Shown here one piece after another: positions 1-5,946 of a stretch of DNA of 11,030 nt. This DNA is from Candidatus Symbiothrix sp. (lineage in GTDB: Bacteria; Bacteroidota; Bacteroidia; Bacteroidales; Azobacteroidaceae), in contig JAISXN010000144.1 in assembly GCA_031270525.1 (NCBI GenBank), positions 1 through 11,030 of the forward strand. The letters are read 5' to 3'. Below the pieces are notes generated by a model. That model saw only the letters and a program-made list of their open reading frames with translations, was not told the DNA's origin and made no database searches. The translations under genes and the position numbers were made by a program. The number at the start of each line of letters is the position of its first letter. The stretch's first letter is position 1.

Positions 1-192
1 GACAACTTGCTCCGCGACCAGATTTTCATTCCGGGTACGCCCGATCCGCTCAAGCAATGCGCAGGGTCGCGCGACGGCGCATTTGCCTGCTTGGTGGGTA
101 TCGCTGCACGCAACAGCATTGCCTCCGGCCTGCCGGTGAAAATTGCTGACCTGACGTCTCTCAAGCCGCAGGCGCAGAAAGAATATCAGTGA
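1..192 (+). CDS. Gfo/Idh/MocA family oxidoreductase, C-terminal fragment (5' end outside window)
   Basis: Frame 1 is open from the first base to the TGA at 190-192, giving the last 63 residues of a longer protein. The tail reads SRDGAFACLVGIAARNSI followed by GLPVKIADL. This resembles the C-terminal end of NAD(P)-dependent Gfo/Idh/MocA dehydrogenases, where a helix of the type DGxxAxxxxxAAxxSIxxGxPVxI closes the protein. Such enzymes oxidise or reduce sugars, inositols and related polyols, or act as NAD-dependent glycosidases. The Rossmann domain and catalytic Lys lie outside the window, so substrate and cofactor cannot be judged. The gene converges on the minus-strand block ending at 275. 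The family assignment rests on this short tail only. Confidence 0.6.
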   Translation, partial: DNLLRDQIFIPGTPDPLKQCAGSRDGAFACLVGIAARNSIASGLPVKIADLTSLKPQAQKEYQ

Positions 193-202
193 TATACTTC
201 CG

Positions 203-223
203 CTACCGTTCCTGTGGCGGTAG
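203..223. terminator. Possible weak bidirectional terminator between convergent genes
   Basis: CTACCG (203-208) and CGGTAG (218-223) form a 6-bp stem around a 9-base loop in the 82-base gap between the convergent ends at 192 and 275. No uninterrupted T-tract follows on either strand (TGTTTTGATTT begins about 10 bases later on +), so it is at best a weak intrinsic terminator. The convergent position is the main support. Confidence 0.3.
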
Positions 224-274
224 AGACCCTGAGTGTTTTGATTTCGCAGGGAAAGATTTAAGGGGTGTATTTGA

Positions 275-433
275 CTACTTTGAATTTAAATCTTTATCAT
301 CATTTTCCGGATCCGGTTCTTCTTCCAGTTCCGAATCCGGTTCTTCTTCCGGAACGTCTTTTACTTTAGCCATCAATCGTATGGCAAAAAACAATACGAT
401 GATGGCGGCAACGGCGTAGAATATTTGTTTCAT
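275..433 (-). CDS. Small single-pass membrane protein with acidic tail (hypothetical, 52 aa)
   Basis: The ATG at 433-431 overlaps the TGA of the upstream GH20 gene (432-430) as ATGA, which suggests translational coupling. An in-frame start 12 codons further upstream lies inside the GH20 gene and is less likely. The 52-residue protein begins MKQIFYAVAAIIVLFFAIRL, one hydrophobic segment at about residues 4-21. A few basic residues follow (R19, K24, K26), then a strongly acidic tail with a repeated EEEPD motif, ending DDKDLNSK. There is no lipobox and no obvious signal peptidase site, so it is probably anchored by its N-terminal helix. I do not recognise a family. The 16-bp exact direct repeat inside the tail suggests the acidic region grew by duplication. 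A tight genetic link to the hexosaminidase is clear; a functional one is not. Confidence 0.6.
   Translation of the reverse strand: MKQIFYAVAAIIVLFFAIRLMAKVKDVPEEEPDSELEEEPDPENDDKDLNSK
311..350. repeat. 16-bp direct repeat inside the acidic tail of the small membrane protein
   Basis: ATCCGGTTCTTCTTCC occurs exactly at 311-326 and again at 335-350, 24 bases apart. The offset is a multiple of three, so the repeat encodes the recurring EEEPD in the same frame on the minus strand. This fits a short in-frame duplication. Confidence 0.75.
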
Positions 434-2061
434 TCTTCTTCCGTGAGTATGGCTTTGCAATAATTCCAATTCATACCGTCGTAACGCTTGAATTGTTGAA
501 TCATCCGCGCTTTGAAATCCGTATAGTTTTTCTTTGCATCGGGAGACCAGCCTGTTTCGGCGACTGCTGCGCCGCGTGGAAATGCCATGTATTCAAGGTA
601 TTCCGAAGTTGAAATGTATTCCGTCCAGATATTTCCCTGAACGCCCAGAATGTGCTTGGCTTCTTCGGGAGTAAGCGCCGCCGGCGTCGGATTGAAACTG
701 TATGTTTTCCACAAAGGCAAATAACCGCCGATGGACAAAGGCTCCGTCTTCGGATTCGCTTGATAATAATCCAGATAAACATAAGTATTGGGCGTCATGA
801 TCACGTCGTGGTTTTGTTTAGCGGCTTCGATTCCGCCTTGTTCGCCCCGCCACGACATCACCGTAGCATTGGGCGCCAGACCGCCTTCGAGGATTTCGTC
901 CCAGCCGATAATGTGTTTGCCTTTGGATTCTACGAATTTTTCGATTCGTTTGATGAAATAGGATTGCAGTTCGTGTTCATCTTTCAGACCTTCTTTCTTT
1001 ATCAAGGCTTGGCAATGTGCGCAACGTTCCCAACGTTTTTTGGGGGCTTCGTCGCCGCCGATATGGATGTATTCGGAAGGGAATAAATCCATTACTTCCG
1101 ACAAAACGTTTTGCAGAAAAGCAAAAGTTTCTTCTTTCGGGCAATAAATATCCTCGAAAACGCCCCAAAGTCCTTCTACTTCAAAAGGACCACCCGTACA
1201 GGAAAGTTCGGGATAAGCGGTTAAAGCGGCTACGGCATGTCCCGGCATTTCAATTTCGGGAATAATTGTGATAAATCGTTTTTGAGCGTAAGCAATCACC
1301 TCTTTGATATCTTCCTGCGTATAATAACCGCCGTACCGGGTATTGTCCCACTGTCTTTTTTCGGGCGAGGTATAGCGGCCTTTCAAAGTGCGATTCCGGA
1401 ATGCCGAGATTTGTTGCAATTTGGGGTATTTTTTGATTTCGATCCGCCAGCCCTGGTCTTCCGTCAAGTGCCAATGCAAAGTATTCATCTTGTGGTAAGC
1501 CAGCATGTCGATAAATTTCATTACAAATTCTTTGGATTGAAAATGCCGGCCGGCATCCAACATCAGTCCGCGGTGAACAAAACGGGGATAGTCTTCGATT
1601 TCAACGCAGGGAATAGTCCATGCAACATTGCTCTGATATGGCCGTTCGATTTGGGCGGGAAGCAGTTGGCGCAAAGTCTGTGTACCGTAGAAAATACCTT
1701 GAGGCGTTTGCGCTTCCAAGGTAATGGCGTTTGGTTTCACCGACAATCTGTAACCTTCGGCGTTACTTATCGCCGGATTGATTTTGCAAACAATAACATT
1801 CGAAGAAACGGGCGAGTTTGCGACAGCCAACCGATAACCGGCGGCTTTTCTTAATAATTCATTGAAAACAGTAACTGCATTTTTCATTTCCTGACTTTGG
1901 GCGGTCAGGACGATTTGCGTGTTGGAATTAATCACAAATTGCCCGCTGTTCACTTTCATTTGGACCGGAACGGGCACTAAATTCAAATTTGGTTTTGTTT
2001 GAGCAAATGAATAGCTCAAACAGGATATACAAATAATTGCAGATAAAAAAGTTTTGTTCAT
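430..2061 (-). CDS. Secreted GH20 beta-N-acetylhexosaminidase (543 aa)
   Basis: Exo-acting glycoside hydrolase of family 20, which removes terminal beta-linked GlcNAc or GalNAc by substrate-assisted catalysis. Residues 1-20 form a Sec signal peptide ending SYSFA before Q21, with no lipobox, so the mature enzyme is probably periplasmic or released. Residues about 25-155 are the GH20b domain, with QGIFYGTQTLRQLL near its end. The TIM barrel follows from HRGLMLDAGRHF (substrate Arg164), through NTLHWHLTEDQGWR (193-206) and PEIEMPGH (268-275), to HIGGDE (333-338). Asp337-Glu338 is the catalytic pair: Asp orients the acetamido group and Glu is the acid/base. Active-site Trp candidates are W402 (MSWRG) and W479 (NIWTEY). 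Length is normal for a two-domain GH20. The stop overlaps the start of the small membrane protein at 433. A 115-base gap separates it from the mutarotase upstream. Linkage cannot be read from sequence. Confidence 0.95.
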   Translation of the reverse strand: MNKTFLSAIICISCLSYSFAQTKPNLNLVPVPVQMKVNSGQFVINSNTQIVLTAQSQEMKNAVTVFNELLRKAAGYRLAVANSPVSSNVIVCKINPAISNAEGYRLSVKPNAITLEAQTPQGIFYGTQTLRQLLPAQIERPYQSNVAWTIPCVEIEDYPRFVHRGLMLDAGRHFQSKEFVMKFIDMLAYHKMNTLHWHLTEDQGWRIEIKKYPKLQQISAFRNRTLKGRYTSPEKRQWDNTRYGGYYTQEDIKEVIAYAQKRFITIIPEIEMPGHAVAALTAYPELSCTGGPFEVEGLWGVFEDIYCPKEETFAFLQNVLSEVMDLFPSEYIHIGGDEAPKKRWERCAHCQALIKKEGLKDEHELQSYFIKRIEKFVESKGKHIIGWDEILEGGLAPNATVMSWRGEQGGIEAAKQNHDVIMTPNTYVYLDYYQANPKTEPLSIGGYLPLWKTYSFNPTPAALTPEEAKHILGVQGNIWTEYISTSEYLEYMAFPRGAAVAETGWSPDAKKNYTDFKARMIQQFKRYDGMNWNYCKAILTEEE

Positions 2062-2108
2062 ATAAAAAATTTAAAGATTTATTCTGTATTGTTTTTTTAT
2101 TCACCCTG

Positions 2109-2165
2109 TTATTTTTTCAACTTCAATCGTCTTCTTTCCCAGCGCCGTTTCCGTTTTACTGTCAT
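2109..2165 (-). CDS. Possible 18-residue highly basic peptide (tentative)
   Basis: An ATG at 2165-2163, 11 bases after the mutarotase stop, opens a frame MTVKRKRRWERRRLKLKK that stops at TAA (2111-2109). It sits in the 115-base gap before the GH20 gene on the same strand. Ten of its 18 residues are Lys or Arg, with one Trp. The leader is A/T-rich, as elsewhere in this window, with no Shine-Dalgarno site. I know of no family for it. The coding strand is purine-rich here, and AGA/AAA/CGG-type codons alone could produce such a peptide by chance, so translation is uncertain. Confidence 0.2.
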   Translation of the reverse strand: MTVKRKRRWERRRLKLKK

Positions 2166-2176
2166 TTAATATTGAT

Positions 2177-3322
2177 TTACTCTATACCAAATTTATAAAT
2201 TGTTTGTGTTTGATAGATGCTGTCGGGATACAATTCCGTTTTCGGGAATGACGGAATATTCGGTGAATTGGGGAAATGTTGCGTTTCGAGACAGATAGCG
2301 GTTCTGTAATTGTAAACAATTCCTTTCTTGCCGGTATCCGTACCGTCTAAGAAATTTCCCGTGTAAACTTGTATTCCCGGTTCGGTTGTATAAACTTCCA
2401 AAGCAATTCCCGTAGCAGGAGAAACTAATTTGGCGGCTAATTGGTTAATGTCGCCCGGTTTGTTTAATACATAATTGTGGTCGTAGCCTTTTCCGAATTT
2501 AATGGCTTCAAAAGTTGTGTCGTCGATTTGTGCTCCGATGGCTTTCGCTGTTGTAAAATCCAACGGCGTATTTTTTACTTTTGCGATGACTCCGGTCGGA
2601 ATTAATTCATCGTTTGTCGGCGTAAAATTATTGGCGTCTATGAAAAGTGTATGGTCGAGAATCGTATTATTCGGGTCTCCGGACAAGTTGAAATATGAAT
2701 GGTTCGTCAGATTCACCACTGTCGATTGATTGGCTTCCGCTTCGTAATCAATATGAAGCGCATTGTCATCGGAAAGGGAATAGGTTACTGTTACCAGCAT
2801 GTCGCCGGGGAAACCTTCTTCATTGTTTTTGGAAAGATATTTACAAACCAAAGCCGTGCTATCCTGCTGTTCAATATCGAAATAGCGGGTATGAAAACCG
2901 CGCAATCCTCCGTGTAAGGTATTGTTACCGTCGTTTTGTTTGAGCCTGTAAGTAGCTCTGTTGCTGAGTGTCATTTTTCCGTTGGCAATCCGGTTGCCGT
3001 AGCGGCCGATAATCGCTCCGAAGTTGGTTTTTACAGGAATGTACTGTTCGATATTGTCGAAACCTAAGACAACATCGCGGAAATTCCCCGATTTATCGGG
3101 TACCCAGATAGAAACAATCCGTCCGCCGATGTTTGTAACGCAGACTTCCATACCGTTCGCATTTTTGATTGTGTATAAACGCGTTATTCTCCCTTCTTCC
3201 GTGGTCGTTTCAAACTTGGAATTCTCTAAGCCGGAGGCTGTTGTCGTTGGAGCAGTTTCTTTTTTTCCACAAGAAACCAACAAAATTGCAGATGCAGCTA
3301 AAATAAAAATGTTTTTTTTCAT
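2177..3322 (-). CDS. galM: Aldose 1-epimerase (galactose mutarotase), lipoprotein (381 aa)
   Basis: Catalyses interconversion of alpha and beta anomers of aldoses. The first 18 residues form a lipoprotein signal with lipobox LVSC (Cys18), so the enzyme should be membrane anchored outside the cytoplasm. Family motifs appear in the expected order: GRYGNRIANGKM (106-117), LHGGLRGFH with His137, NLTNHSYFNLSG with His208, GKGYDHNYVL with Asp281, EPGIQVYTGN, and CLETQHFPNSPN with Glu346. His137, His208, Asp281 and Glu346 match the His104, His175, Asp243 and Glu309 positions of E. coli GalM, the last being the catalytic base. Length is typical once the lipoprotein leader is added. It lies 46 bases after the CorA gene and 115 bases before the GH20 gene on the same strand. 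An 8-bp tandem repeat sits just upstream of its ATG. An extracytoplasmic location beside a secreted hexosaminidase suggests it works on sugars released in the envelope. Confidence 0.93.
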   Translation of the reverse strand: MKKNIFILAASAILLVSCGKKETAPTTTASGLENSKFETTTEEGRITRLYTIKNANGMEVCVTNIGGRIVSIWVPDKSGNFRDVVLGFDNIEQYIPVKTNFGAIIGRYGNRIANGKMTLSNRATYRLKQNDGNNTLHGGLRGFHTRYFDIEQQDSTALVCKYLSKNNEEGFPGDMLVTVTYSLSDDNALHIDYEAEANQSTVVNLTNHSYFNLSGDPNNTILDHTLFIDANNFTPTNDELIPTGVIAKVKNTPLDFTTAKAIGAQIDDTTFEAIKFGKGYDHNYVLNKPGDINQLAAKLVSPATGIALEVYTTEPGIQVYTGNFLDGTDTGKKGIVYNYRTAICLETQHFPNSPNIPSFPKTELYPDSIYQTQTIYKFGIE

Positions 3323-3329
3323 GATGCTA

Positions 3330-3360
3330 TTAAATTGTTAAATTATTAAATTATTGAATC
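3330..3360. repeat. 8-bp tandem repeat (TTAAATTR) upstream of the mutarotase start
   Basis: On the + strand TTAAATTG (3330-3337), TTAAATTA (3338-3345) and TTAAATTA (3346-3353) follow each other without gaps; a degenerate TTGAATC (3354-3360) continues the pattern. On the minus strand the array ends 7 bases before the mutarotase ATG and fills most of the 46-base gap after the CorA gene. It overlaps the probable translation initiation region. Confidence 0.7.
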
Positions 3361-3368
3361 TTTCAATT

Positions 3369-4307
3369 TTACAAGTATTTCTTCTTCCTGAAATACAACA
3401 GGAATGCCGTGATGAAAATCGCCATTAATACGTATGAAAATGCATATCCCCATTTCCAATGCAATTCGGGCATCACGTCGAAGTTCATCCCATAGATACT
3501 TGCAATCAGGGTCGGAGGCATGAAAATCACCGATATAATCGTAAAAATCTTAATAATCTTGTTCTGTTGGATGTTCAACAAACCGAGGAAAGTATCCTGC
3601 AAGTAGTCCAAACGATCGAAACTAAACCGGATGTGTTCCAGCAGGGAATTAATGTCTTTAATCAGGATAGTCAGTTTGGCATGCAGTTCGTGAGGAACGA
3701 GACTACTTCGCAACATGTTGGAAACAGCGCGTTGTTTATCAATGATATTTTCGCGAAACATCATCGTTTTTTCCTGTAAGTTCTTGATTTCCAATAAAGC
3801 GTCTTCGTCCGCATCCTGAATACTATTACTCATGTCCGTAATCTCCATGGTGATTTCTTCAATCATATCTGCGTCGAATTCGATTCGGGTTTCGAGGAGA
3901 GCAAGGAAAATATGGTAACCTGTTGTAAAATTATGCGGATTGGCGAATATTTTTTTTATGGTTTCGGTGAAAGAACTCAAATCCTCACTCCGTACAGAAA
4001 TGAGCATATTGTTTTTCATAATAAAAGAAACCGGATTTTTGTCGTAAGTGCCTAACAGAAAGTTTGTATTTACGACCAAAGTGTCGCGTGTTTCAATGTA
4101 GCGGGAAGATGTTTCAATTTCAATCATTTCTTCTTCTTCCTGAATATAGATTTTCAGGAAATCCTCCAATTGAGACTCAATTTCCTCGTCCACATCGTTT
4201 AAGTCAATCCATAGTATATCGTTTTCCGGAATTTGTTTGATAAATTCGATACTGCGGCTGATTTTAACCGTATCATCTTTCCGATAGAAAAGTTTAAATT
4301 CGGACAT
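3369..4307 (-). CDS. corA: CorA-type divalent cation (Mg2+/Co2+) transporter (312 aa)
   Basis: Homopentameric inner-membrane channel for Mg2+ and sometimes Co2+ or Ni2+. With the start at 4307 the protein is MSEFKLFYRK..., 312 residues. It has a long cytoplasmic part with an alpha/beta head (about 1-130) and a charged helical stalk (about 140-250). Two transmembrane helices follow at about 253-272 and 287-306. The first ends in the signature YGMNF (GMN at 273-275), followed by the periplasmic loop containing MPEL, and the protein ends in a basic tail RKKKYL. The frame extends 22 codons upstream to 4373, but a TAnnTTTG promoter element at 4378-4371 would start transcription inside that extension, so the shorter start is preferred. 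An acidic run (EEEEMIEIE, about 57-65) may contribute to cation sensing; that is inference. It follows the symporter by 123 bases and precedes the mutarotase by 46. Confidence 0.92.
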   Translation of the reverse strand: MSEFKLFYRKDDTVKISRSIEFIKQIPENDILWIDLNDVDEEIESQLEDFLKIYIQEEEEMIEIETSSRYIETRDTLVVNTNFLLGTYDKNPVSFIMKNNMLISVRSEDLSSFTETIKKIFANPHNFTTGYHIFLALLETRIEFDADMIEEITMEITDMSNSIQDADEDALLEIKNLQEKTMMFRENIIDKQRAVSNMLRSSLVPHELHAKLTILIKDINSLLEHIRFSFDRLDYLQDTFLGLLNIQQNKIIKIFTIISVIFMPPTLIASIYGMNFDVMPELHWKWGYAFSYVLMAIFITAFLLYFRKKKYL

Positions 4308-4352
4308 AATTACAGATTTAAATAGTATGGAATATTTATAATTATCTCGACA

Positions 4353-4366
4353 CCTTTCGCAAAAGG
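4353..4366 (-). other. Small hairpin at the predicted 5' end of the corA transcript
   Basis: On the minus strand CCTTT-TGCG-AAAGG forms a perfect 5-bp stem with a four-base loop. It starts 4 bases after the -7 element at 4378-4371, so it would lie at or next to the transcript 5' end. It may stabilise the mRNA. I see nothing resembling a Mg2+ riboswitch in the roughly 60-base leader. Confidence 0.3.
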
Positions 4367-4370
4367 AATA

Positions 4371-4378
4371 CAAAGATA
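4371..4378 (-). promoter_or_regulatory. Bacteroidota-type promoter -7 element for corA
   Basis: The minus strand reads TATCTTTG, a full match to TAnnTTTG. No convincing TTTG -33 element is present at 19-20 bases upstream (TAGG is found there). Transcription would begin near 4363-4366, giving a leader of about 58 bases to the ATG at 4307. The downstream mutarotase may be read from here too. Confidence 0.55.
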
Positions 4379-4430
4379 TATAATTTTTCCAATTTATACC
4401 TAATTCGGAATGAAATTTTTGTAATTACGA

Positions 4431-5888
4431 TTACGGATTACGGTTAATTTTTTTTTTGAAAACAATTAACCCGATGATTACCAGCGCTGCATTCACAATC
4501 AACAGTTCATAACCGAACTGATAACCGGCGGTCGCTTTCAAAAGCAAATTTCCCGCAAAACAGAGGATAGGGGAAACGATGCAAATGTACGGAACAAGCT
4601 TGTCGTGAGTCCTGGATTTGAATAAAATACCGAATCCGAATAAGCCCAGCAAAGGCCCATAAGTGTAAGAGACAATCTTATAAAGAGCGTCAATTACGCT
4701 GGTATTATTAATGGCTTTGAAAAGCAACATAATTCCGATGAAAGCGAGCGAAATTGCCAAATGTACGCTCAACCGGATTTTTCGCGCTTTCTTTTCGTCG
4801 TGTTTGTCAATTCCCAGAAAATCCACACAAATGGAAGTGGTCAGTCCCGTCAAAGCAGAATCGGCGCTGGCAAAAGTCACGGCAATAATACCGATAGTAA
4901 AGAAGATAATTGCCGCAGTTCCGAAATAACCGTTTGAAATCAGCGTCGGAAGAATATCATCTCCCATTGCCGGCAAAGCGATATGGTTGACAGAAGCGTA
5001 ATTGAGCGCCAATATCCCTAAACAGAGAAATAAAAAATTAACCGGAATGAAAACGAGGCTGTAAGTGCAAACGTTTTTTTGAGCTTCGCGCAGGTTTTTG
5101 CACGAAAGATTTTTCTGCATCATTTCCTGGTCAATTCCCGTCATGGCGATGGTTACGAACATCCCACCGATGAATTGTTTGAAAAAATTTTGTTGCGAAT
5201 ACCAATCATCGAAAACAAAAATGCGAGCGTGCGGACTTTCTTTTACCGAAGTAATTATTCCGGTGAAATCGAGGTTTAATCCTTTTGCAACTTGCCAGAT
5301 GATAATAATCAAAGCGGCAATTAAAAAGAAAGTTTGTAACAAATCGGTCCAGACGATTGTCTTAATACCGCTTTTGTGGGTATATAACCAAATCATCAAC
5401 AGGAATCCGGCGGCAGTAACCGTAAAAGGAATGTTCCATGCGTCAAAAACGTAAGTTTGGAGGATTAATACGGCTATGTAAAGTCGTGTCGCAGCCACAG
5501 CGGTTCGCGACAAAATGAAAAAACCGGCTCCGGTTTTATATGCATTTCGTCCGATGCGATTATTCAAATAAGCGTAAATACTGGTGACATTCAGTTTATA
5601 ATAAACCGGCAAAAGGACAAAAGCAATCACCGCATATCCGGATAAAAACCCTATAACCATTTGCATATAGGTCATGTCGAATTTTCCGACCATTCCGGGA
5701 ACGGACACAAAAGTTATCCCCGACAAAGAAGACCCAACCATCCCAAAAGCGACGATATACCACGGCGATTTCCGGTTGCCCAGAAAAAACGCGGCATTTC
5801 CGGAGTGCTTTTTCCCTATGAACCGGGAAATAGTAAACAATACTCCGAAATAGAGCAGAATCAAAATAAAAATAAAAGTTCCGTTCAT
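4431..5888 (-). CDS. Sodium:solute symporter family transporter (485 aa)
   Basis: Inner-membrane Na+-coupled transporter of the SSS (SLC5-like) family. The hydrophobic profile supports about 13 membrane segments. The first is at 3-20. Next comes a region with FGMVGSSLSGITF (48-60), which is the unwound TM1-type segment of the LeuT fold. The family signature area GIDQEMMQKNLSCKN is at 251-265. SADSAL (341-346) carries the Ser residues expected near the Na2 sodium site. Length is typical of bacterial members. The start at 5888 gives a sensible MNGTFIFILILLYFG first helix and leaves 58 bases to the divergent NlpC/P60 gene. The substrate cannot be told: family members carry sugars, sialic acids, amino acids, pantothenate or proline. 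Nearby hexosaminidases and a mutarotase make a sugar or amino sugar plausible, and the divergent murein-peptide genes are an alternative hint. A short CGTAAT repeat covers the stop codon. Confidence 0.9.
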   Translation of the reverse strand: MNGTFIFILILLYFGVLFTISRFIGKKHSGNAAFFLGNRKSPWYIVAFGMVGSSLSGITFVSVPGMVGKFDMTYMQMVIGFLSGYAVIAFVLLPVYYKLNVTSIYAYLNNRIGRNAYKTGAGFFILSRTAVAATRLYIAVLILQTYVFDAWNIPFTVTAAGFLLMIWLYTHKSGIKTIVWTDLLQTFFLIAALIIIIWQVAKGLNLDFTGIITSVKESPHARIFVFDDWYSQQNFFKQFIGGMFVTIAMTGIDQEMMQKNLSCKNLREAQKNVCTYSLVFIPVNFLFLCLGILALNYASVNHIALPAMGDDILPTLISNGYFGTAAIIFFTIGIIAVTFASADSALTGLTTSICVDFLGIDKHDEKKARKIRLSVHLAISLAFIGIMLLFKAINNTSVIDALYKIVSYTYGPLLGLFGFGILFKSRTHDKLVPYICIVSPILCFAGNLLLKATAGYQFGYELLIVNAALVIIGLIVFKKKINRNP

Positions 5889-5894
5889 AAATTG

Positions 5895-5926
5895 CTTGCA
5901 AAATTATAAAAAAATCTTTAATTTTG
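5895..5926 (+). promoter_or_regulatory. Promoter for the NlpC/P60-epimerase pair
   Basis: TAATTTTG at 5919-5926 matches TAnnTTTG exactly, and CTTG at 5895-5898, 20 bases upstream, is a near match to the TTTG -33 element. Transcription would begin around 5931-5934, about 15 bases before the ATG at 5947. This excludes the longer reading frame that starts at 5896. Confidence 0.65.
5899..5906 (-). promoter_or_regulatory. Possible -7 element for the symporter gene
   Basis: The minus strand reads TAATTTTG here, again a full TAnnTTTG match, but only 10 bases lie between it and the symporter ATG at 5888. The transcript would therefore have a very short leader. No clear -33 element is seen at the expected distance. 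The sequence may instead be the second arm of an operator. Confidence 0.35.
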
Positions 5927-5946
5927 TGTCTGTTAATTTAACTTGT

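Noticed and set aside
189..419. 76-codon Ser-rich open frame on the + strand
   Set aside because: The Ser-rich stretch is the reverse complement of the Glu-rich tail of the small minus-strand protein. It has no independent support.
1237..1854. 205-codon open frame on the + strand
   Set aside because: It lies entirely antisense to the well-supported GH20 gene at 430-2061 and its translation shows no recognisable motif. It is a shadow of codon usage on the other strand.
4308..4373. 22-codon N-terminal extension of the CorA protein
   Set aside because: The predicted transcription start (about 4363-4366) lies after the upstream ATG. The extension (CERCRDNYKYS...) does not look like CorA sequence.
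4424..4442. Three ATTACG units across the symporter stop codon
   Set aside because: Short and imperfect, with one extra base between the second and third units. I see no reason to give it a function.
430..5888. Polysaccharide utilisation locus
   Set aside because: There is no SusC-like TonB-dependent transporter, SusD-like lipoprotein, anti-sigma factor or hybrid two-component regulator in the window.
5896..5946. 17-codon N-terminal extension of the NlpC/P60 protein
   Set aside because: It would begin upstream of the -7 element at 5919-5926 and would place extra residues ahead of an otherwise ideal lipoprotein signal.
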